Source: Actinopolymorpha sp. NPDC004070 (GTDB lineage: Bacteria; Actinomycetota; Actinomycetes; Propionibacteriales; Actinopolymorphaceae). From it: a stretch of DNA of 64,000 nucleotides. Numbering within the stretch: position 1 is the stretch's first letter; the number at the start of each line of letters is the position of its first letter. The stretch is from contig NZ_JBEXMJ010000001.1 of assembly GCF_040610475.1 (NCBI RefSeq), forward strand, positions 1 to 64,000, given 5' to 3'. A program made the translations under genes and the position numbers. Below the pieces are notes generated by a model. The model ran no database searches, was not told where the DNA came from, and worked only from the letters and a program-made list of their open reading frames with translations. Shown here piece after piece: positions 59,168-64,000 of this stretch.

Positions 59168-60924
59168 GCCGGGCGGTGACCAGCCCGCTCTTCGTCCCGC
59201 CGACCGGTCACGGGCCGGATGCCGACCGGGACGGCGCCGAGCGGGACGGCGCCGAGCGGGACGGCACCGAGCGGGACGGCACCGAGCGCGGCAGCGTCGA
59301 CCGGAGGGCCCGGGCTGCGAACGGCCGGATCGACCCGGTCACGGTGCTGAGTGTCTTCGTCGCCATTCTCATGCTGCTTCCCAGCAGGTACGTCGTCGGC
59401 CCGCTCGGCGGGGCCGGAACCCCTGCTGGGCTGATGGCCGTGGCGTGCCTGCTGTGGTACCTCAGCGCGCTGATCACGCCGAACACCACACCGGTGCGGG
59501 GCCGGCAGCCTCTGCGTACGGTCGTGATGTTCTTCGTGGTCTCGGTGCTCGCCAGCTATGCGGTCATGCACGTCGAGCCCAGGGCGGCCCTCGAGGTGAA
59601 CGCCGCCGACCGCGGGCTGATCCTCACGGCGGGCTGGGCGGGCCTGGCACTGCTGGCCGCCGACGGCATTCCCCGGCTCGAACGCCTGGAGGTGTTGCGG
59701 CACCGGCTGGTGACCGGCGGGTCGGTCGTGGCCACGCTGGGACTTCTGCAGTTCTTCACCGGGATCGACATCGCGGGTTACCTCGCGGTGCCCGGCCTGA
59801 CGGCGAACGCCGACTTCTCCAGTGTCCTGCGCCGAGACGAGTTCAACCGGCCGATGGCGACCGCGACGCACCCAATCGAGCTCGGCGTGGTGCTCACGAT
59901 GCTGCTACCCCTGGCAGTGCACGGTCTGCTGCACGCCCGGCCCGGCACCGTGTGGCGACACCGCCTGCAGGTGTTCCTCCTGCTGGCGACGATTCCGATG
60001 ACGGTGTCCCGCTCGGCGATCCTGGGGATGGTGGTCGCCGCGGTGGTGATGGTCCCGGTCTGGCCCGGGAAGGTGCGCGTGGTGGCGCTCATGGTGCTGG
60101 GGTGTGGAACCGTTGCCATGCAGGCGGTGGTGCCCGGACTGATGGGCACCATCCGCAACCTGGTCACCTCGATCGGGAACGACTCCAGCACGACCGCGCG
60201 TACCGACGACTACGGTGCCGTGCTGGCGTCGGTGACCCACCAGCCGTGGTTCGGCCGCGGCCTCGGGACCTACCTGCCCCAGACGTACCGCATCCTCGAC
60301 AACCAGTACCTCGGCACCGCGATCGAGACCGGGCTGGTCGGTGTCGCGGCGCTGCTGACGTTGTTCGCGGCCGGCTGGCTGCTGGCACGGGGCGCGCGGC
60401 GGGCCAGCACCAACCCCGAGGTCCGCCACCTGGCGCAGTGCTTCGCGGCGACGGTGGCGGTCGCGGCGTTCTCGTTCGGGACGTTCGACGCAATGAGTTT
60501 CCCGATGGTCACCAACCTGACGTTCCTCGTGCTGGGTTGCTGCGCCGCCCTGTGGCGGCTGGCCAGGGAGGATCCCGCGGCCGGGTTGTCGGCGACGGCC
60601 GCACCCGGGATCGAACCGCGCCTCACCGAAACACCAGGCTCGCTTCCCACGACACCGGTCCGGCCCCGAATCGCGTCGTCGGCCGAGGGGCAGTACTGGC
60701 CGAAGACCGAACCGGAGAACGAGCCGCACACCGAGCCGCACACCGAGCCGCACACCGGGCTGCGCACGGGATCGCACACCGGACCGCACACCGGGCCGGC
60801 GGGCGTTCCGGAGGGGGAACTGCAGCGGACGCGCAGGGCGGCGAGACGGGGGCCACGGCGTTCTGCGCAGCGGACGACGCGAGGTCCGGCGAAGCAACGT
60901 GAGGGCCGCCACCGCAAGGCCTGA
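59164..60924 (+). CDS. O-antigen ligase/polymerase-like membrane protein
   Basis: 586 residues, about 10 membrane helices. The ligase signature loop is seen around TARTDDYGAVLASVTHQPWF then GRGLGTYLPQTYRILDNQYL, as in Wzy_C proteins. The N-terminus has four repeats of DG(A/T)ER encoded by a 15-bp tandem repeat (59228-59290); the C-terminal tail has EPHT/GPHT repeats encoded by a 12-bp unit (60721-60800). TTG at 59164 overlaps the wzz stop and has GGAG/AGG before it; GTG 59176 is the alternative. It likely polymerises or attaches the glycan outside the membrane. Confidence 0.85.
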   Translation: MSRAVTSPLFVPPTGHGPDADRDGAERDGAERDGTERDGTERGSVDRRARAANGRIDPVTVLSVFVAILMLLPSRYVVGPLGGAGTPAGLMAVACLLWYLSALITPNTTPVRGRQPLRTVVMFFVVSVLASYAVMHVEPRAALEVNAADRGLILTAGWAGLALLAADGIPRLERLEVLRHRLVTGGSVVATLGLLQFFTGIDIAGYLAVPGLTANADFSSVLRRDEFNRPMATATHPIELGVVLTMLLPLAVHGLLHARPGTVWRHRLQVFLLLATIPMTVSRSAILGMVVAAVVMVPVWPGKVRVVALMVLGCGTVAMQAVVPGLMGTIRNLVTSIGNDSSTTARTDDYGAVLASVTHQPWFGRGLGTYLPQTYRILDNQYLGTAIETGLVGVAALLTLFAAGWLLARGARRASTNPEVRHLAQCFAATVAVAAFSFGTFDAMSFPMVTNLTFLVLGCCAALWRLAREDPAAGLSATAAPGIEPRLTETPGSLPTTPVRPRIASSAEGQYWPKTEPENEPHTEPHTEPHTGLRTGSHTGPHTGPAGVPEGELQRTRRAARRGPRRSAQRTTRGPAKQREGRHRKA

Positions 60925-60960
60925 GTTGGCGGGCCTGGTCAGGTAGCCGTCGCCAACAAA

Positions 60961-61001
60961 CAGACCGCGACCGTGGTGAGTGGCACCACGGTCGCGGCCT
61001 G
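60961..61001. terminator. bidirectional hairpin terminator
   Basis: A perfect 14-bp stem (CCGCGACCGTGGTG at 60965-60978 with CACCACGGTCGCGG at 60984-60997) with a 5-base loop, extended by CAG/CTG around one mismatch. It lies between two convergent glycan genes and should end transcription from both. Confidence 0.7.
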
Positions 61002-61046
61002 TACGGGTTTACAAGGGCCGAGGTCGGCCGACGCGAGGGCGTCAGG

Positions 61047-62135
61047 TCACCCGAGAGCCTTGCGGACCGCCTGGACGACCTGTTCCTGTTGCGACACGGT
61101 GATCTGGGGGAACATCGGCAACGACAGGATGTGCCCGGCGGCCTCCTCGGTGACGGGGAAGTCGCCCGCCTCGTGGCCGAGCGACCGGAACGCCGGGGTC
61201 AGGTGGACCGGCACCGGGTAGTGGATGCCGTACGCCACACCGAGCTCGCCGAGCACCGCCGCCACCTGCTCACGGTCGGGCACCCGCACCACGTACAGGT
61301 GCCAGACGTGCTCGCCGTCCGAACCGGCCTCCGGCAGCACCAGTCCCGGCAGCCCGGCCAGCATCTCGGTGTAGCGCGTGGCGGCATCGGCACGCTGGCT
61401 GTTCCACTTCTGCAGCCGGCGCAGCTTGGCCCGCAGCACCACGGCCTGCAGGGTGTCCATCCGGGAGTTGAACCCGAGCGTCTCGTGGACGTACTTGCGT
61501 TCGCTGCCGTGGTCGGCGAGCAGCCGGACGGCGCGGGCGAGCTCGGGGGAGTCGGTCACCACGGCGCCCGCGTCACCGTAGGCGCCGAGGTTCTTGCCCG
61601 GGTAGAAGCTGGTCGCCGCGATCGCGCCGACAGTCCGGCGGCCGTCGCGGACCGCGCCCTGTGACTGGGCCGCATCCTCCACGACGGTGGGCCCGAGGTC
61701 GAGCAGCTCGGCGACCGGCGCCAGCCGCCCGTACAGGTGGACCGGCACGATCGCCCGCGTCCTCGGGCCGATCGCAGCCGCCACCTGTTCGGGATCGATC
61801 AGCAAGGTGTCCTTGTCGACGTCGACAAGCACAGGTTGCGCACCCGCCCGCACGACCGCCTCGACGGTGGCCACGAAGGTGTTCGCGGGTACGACGACCT
61901 CGGTGCCCGGACCCACCCCGGCGGCTCGCAGCGCGAGCTCGATCGCGTCGGTGCCGTTGCCGAGGCCGACGCAGTGCGAGACTCCGCAGAACGCGGCGTA
62001 CTCCTCCTCGAACGCCGCGACGTCCGGCCCCTTCACGAAGGCGGTGGCAGCCAGCACCTGGTCGAAGCCCGCGCGGACCTCGGTCTCGATCTCGGCGTGC
62101 GCGGCACGCAGGTCGACGAACGGAACAGTTGTCAT
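61047..62135 (-). CDS. DegT/DnrJ/EryC1-type sugar aminotransferase
   Basis: 362 residues. The PLP lysine is Lys181 in SFYPGKNLGAYGDAGAV; Asp154 in VVEDAAQSQGA pairs with the PLP ring nitrogen. NGTDAIELALRAAGVGPGTE and NTFVATVEAVVRAG are family stretches. It makes an amino sugar nucleotide (for example a 3- or 4-amino-deoxy sugar) in the cytosol. ATG at 62135, 5 bases after a gggggg run; 22 bp downstream of the acetyltransferase, which would acylate its product. Confidence 0.9.
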   Translation of the reverse strand: MTTVPFVDLRAAHAEIETEVRAGFDQVLAATAFVKGPDVAAFEEEYAAFCGVSHCVGLGNGTDAIELALRAAGVGPGTEVVVPANTFVATVEAVVRAGAQPVLVDVDKDTLLIDPEQVAAAIGPRTRAIVPVHLYGRLAPVAELLDLGPTVVEDAAQSQGAVRDGRRTVGAIAATSFYPGKNLGAYGDAGAVVTDSPELARAVRLLADHGSERKYVHETLGFNSRMDTLQAVVLRAKLRRLQKWNSQRADAATRYTEMLAGLPGLVLPEAGSDGEHVWHLYVVRVPDREQVAAVLGELGVAYGIHYPVPVHLTPAFRSLGHEAGDFPVTEEAAGHILSLPMFPQITVSQQEQVVQAVRKALG

Positions 62136-62157
62136 GTCATCCCCCCAGAGATGTTGC

Positions 62158-62823
62158 TTACGTGGAACGCAGAAAGCGAGCTGGAGAACCCACCCAGACC
62201 TGCCCGGCCGGAACGTCGGCGAGGACCAGAGATCCCATCCCCACCAGGGATCCGGTCCCGATCGCGAGCTTCTCCCGTACCATCGCGCCCGCACCTAGGT
62301 AGGCTCCGGCGCCGACCCGGACGCCGCCACCGAGGCGTACGCCGGACGCGAGGGTCACGTAGTCCTCCACCACGTCGTCGTGGGTGAGGGTGACGTGCGG
62401 CATCACCGCGACGTGCGCACCCAGTCGTACGGACGCGGTGAGCACCGTCTGAGCCAGCAGCACGCAGCCGGGCCCGAGCGTGCACGACGGCCCGACCGAC
62501 GCCGCCGGGTGGACGAGGGTGGCGTACCGGTCCGGTCGCACTCCCAGCCGCTCCAGCCGGGCGACGATCCGGGCGCGGCTGCCGTAGTCGCGCGGGTTGC
62601 CGGCGCACACCACGAGCTGTGCGTCCGTACGCCGGACGGTCTCCTCGACGATGTCGTCGACCGGGCCGAGCACTCGCACTCCGTCCACGACCGTGCCGTG
62701 GGTCGACGGCGCGTCGTCGCAGAAGCCGGTCAGGCGCCAGCCGGGATGGACGCCCACGAGTTGTGCCGTCTCGCGGGCGAAGCCGCCGCTGCCGACGATC
62801 AACAGGTCACGAGGTGCCGGCAT
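62158..62823 (-). CDS. NeuD/PglD-type sugar O/N-acetyltransferase
   Basis: 221 residues. An N-terminal Rossmann-like part (LLIVGSGGFARETAQLVGVH) is followed by left-handed beta-helix hexapeptide repeats (LGPGCVLLAQTVLTASVRLG, VGAGAYLGAGAMVREKLAIG). The catalytic His is in TLTHDDVVEDYV, and the end has VPAGQVWVGSPARFL. It acetylates the amino sugar made by the adjacent aminotransferase. Its 5' end overlaps the flippase gene by 17 bp. Confidence 0.9.
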   Translation of the reverse strand: MPAPRDLLIVGSGGFARETAQLVGVHPGWRLTGFCDDAPSTHGTVVDGVRVLGPVDDIVEETVRRTDAQLVVCAGNPRDYGSRARIVARLERLGVRPDRYATLVHPAASVGPSCTLGPGCVLLAQTVLTASVRLGAHVAVMPHVTLTHDDVVEDYVTLASGVRLGGGVRVGAGAYLGAGAMVREKLAIGTGSLVGMGSLVLADVPAGQVWVGSPARFLRST

Positions 62824-64000
62824 CGGGTTGCTCCATCGCTTTCAGGTCGGCGAACACACCGCGCATGCGGTACAGCAGGGCAGCCACCGCGGCCACCGCG
62901 ACCACGCCGGCCAACGCCAGTGCCAGCAGGTCGAATGGGATCACCCGGTGGGCGAGGGTCGCGACTGCGCCCACCCCGGCGGCCACCAGCACCGGCAGGC
63001 CGAGCCCTCTGGTGACGGCAGCGAGGCGAATGCCGTGGCGGTGCAGCTCCCACAGGTACAGGGGTAGGACGAGCACCACGGCGACCAGGATGTGCGCGAC
63101 ACCGACCCCGGCGATGCCGCCGAGCCGGGCCCCGACCACCAGGGCGGGCACCAGCGCGATCAACCAGAGCAGCTGGATGGTGAACACCGCCCGCGTGCGC
63201 GCCAGCACGACGAAGTAGTCGTACATCAGCTCGAACAGGATGCGGAACGCGCCGAGCAGCGCGAGCCACACCAGTCCGTGCGCCGCGGTGGACCAGGAGG
63301 CGCCGTAGACGAAGTGGATCAGCGGCTGCGCGGATCCGCTCAGCAACAGGCACACCGGCAGCGTGAGGCCGGCGAGCAGCCCGGCAGTGGACAGGAACGT
63401 ACGCCGCATGGCGGGCAGGTCTCCCTGCAGCCGGGCGAACGCGGCCGGTGCGACTCCGCGTACCGGCTGGGAGAACATCTGCACCGGCCAGCTGGACAGG
63501 TTGAACGCGAGGACGTAGAAGCCGAGGGCGGTCGCGCCCAGCACCTTGCCGACGACGAACTGGTCGACGCTACCCGCCGCGAACATCACCATGCTGGATC
63601 CCGCCAGCGGCAGGCCGAACCGCAGCAGCCGCCGGGCCACGCCGGCGTCGAAGCCCAGCCGCAGCGGCTCCGGCGAGAAGCGCACGTACAGCACTCCGGA
63701 GGTCAGCGCACCGACGAGCCGGCCGACCGCCAGGCTCATCGCGCCCATGCCGGCCAGCGCGAGCGCGATCGACACGGCTGTGCCCAGCCAGTTGTTCACC
63801 TGGTCGGCGATCATCTTGCGGTCCTGGCGGAACGCGCGCTGCACGAGGGCGACCGGCGCCGCCACCACTCCGTTGATCACGACGTTGAACGTCAGGACGC
63901 GAACCACTCCCGCGGCGTCCGGCGCACCCATCGCCGCGGCGAACGCCGGTGCGCCGAGATAGCAGACCACGTACATCGCGACGCTGGTGACCACCGAGAT
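62807..64000 (-). CDS. Wzx-type oligosaccharide flippase, 3' part
   Basis: 397 residues are visible; the frame is open through the right edge, so the N-terminus lies outside. About 10-12 membrane helices remain: MYVVCYLGAPAFAAAMG, VVRVLTFNVVINGVVAAPVA, GRLVGALTSGVLYVRFSPEP, GSSMVMFAAGSVDQFVVGKV and VAVVLVLPLYLWELHRHGI. The MOP-type PST flippase pattern fits (DQFVVGKVLGATALGFYVLA). It moves lipid-linked repeat units across the membrane. Overlap with the acetyltransferase start puts it in one operon with the two amino-sugar genes. Confidence 0.85.
   Translation of the reverse strand: MSVVTSVAMYVVCYLGAPAFAAAMGAPDAAGVVRVLTFNVVINGVVAAPVALVQRAFRQDRKMIADQVNNWLGTAVSIALALAGMGAMSLAVGRLVGALTSGVLYVRFSPEPLRLGFDAGVARRLLRFGLPLAGSSMVMFAAGSVDQFVVGKVLGATALGFYVLAFNLSSWPVQMFSQPVRGVAPAAFARLQGDLPAMRRTFLSTAGLLAGLTLPVCLLLSGSAQPLIHFVYGASWSTAAHGLVWLALLGAFRILFELMYDYFVVLARTRAVFTIQLLWLIALVPALVVGARLGGIAGVGVAHILVAVVLVLPLYLWELHRHGIRLAAVTRGLGLPVLVAAGVGAVATLAHRVIPFDLLALALAGVVAVAAVAALLYRMRGVFADLKAMEQPDAGTS

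Noticed and set aside
58240..60924. 894-codon plus-strand frame over wzz and ligase-like genes
   Set aside because: Its first third is a shadow of the Wzz-type gene; the real ligase-like start overlaps the wzz stop at 59164.
1..64000. tRNA, rRNA, CRISPR, transposase, integrase or phage genes
   Set aside because: No cloverleaf, conserved rRNA stretch, spacer array or recombinase motif was seen on either strand by eye; weak or partial ones could be missed.

Overview
The window is about 70% G+C and reads as chromosomal DNA of an actinobacterium. Evidence: GTG starts, four-base start/stop overlaps, a Tat lipoprotein, F420-type luciferase-like oxidoreductases, DinB and maleylpyruvate-isomerase-like (mycothiol-type) proteins, a DUF222-type HNH protein and large LAL-type LuxR regulators. 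The gene mix would fit a soil Propionibacteriales member (Nocardioides or Actinopolymorpha type), but that placement is inference. I found no tRNA, rRNA, CRISPR array, phage module or insertion sequence. Both ends cut through genes.

Region 1 (1-18.3 kb): the end of an HNH endonuclease-like gene, two decayed neighbours (a MarR regulator and an LLM oxidoreductase), a methyltransferase back to back with a giant LuxR regulator, a 1367-residue secreted subtilase, a Tat-exported clan-A glycosidase, a beta-helix membrane protein, a GNAT enzyme, a SemiSWEET sugar-transporter-like protein and a second giant LuxR regulator.

Region 2 (18.4-25.2 kb): one minus-strand operon that reads GntR regulator, peptide/opine-type binding lipoprotein, two permeases and two ATPases. 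It has a good promoter upstream of the regulator.

Region 3 (25.3-44.6 kb): housekeeping and accessory genes. These include a MarR/ClC channel/CtaG run, an aldo-keto reductase with a divergent TetR gene and a likely operator between them, a WYL regulator, a DinB protein, an ankyrin-type protein, a stomatin-like SPFH protein, an FTR1-like membrane protein with a small partner, an alpha/beta hydrolase, a wrecked CehA/McbA-type metallohydrolase, and a three-gene overlapping operon (isomerase, ArsR, AHSA1). APH-fold kinases recur through the window (four copies).

Region 4 (44.8-49.2 kb): NCS1 permease with a Cys-rich tail, a GntR/UTRA regulator, an amidase-signature hydrolase and a 77-residue DUF4089/AtzG-like subunit. 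Together they look like uptake and hydrolysis of a ureide or carboxy-urea type nitrogen compound.

Region 5 (50-64 kb): an exopolysaccharide or cell-surface glycan locus. It holds an unusual WecG-GT2 fusion glycosyltransferase, a second GT2, a rhamnosyltransferase-like enzyme, a secreted DUF4082 protein with a hydrolase-like body, two divergent Wzz-type chain-length proteins, an O-antigen-ligase/polymerase-like protein, a DegT aminotransferase, a NeuD-type acetyltransferase and a Wzx-type flippase running off the right edge. Several of its start codons share a G-run leader, and the 3' end of one wzz gene is tandemly duplicated in 30-bp units that each carry a stop codon.
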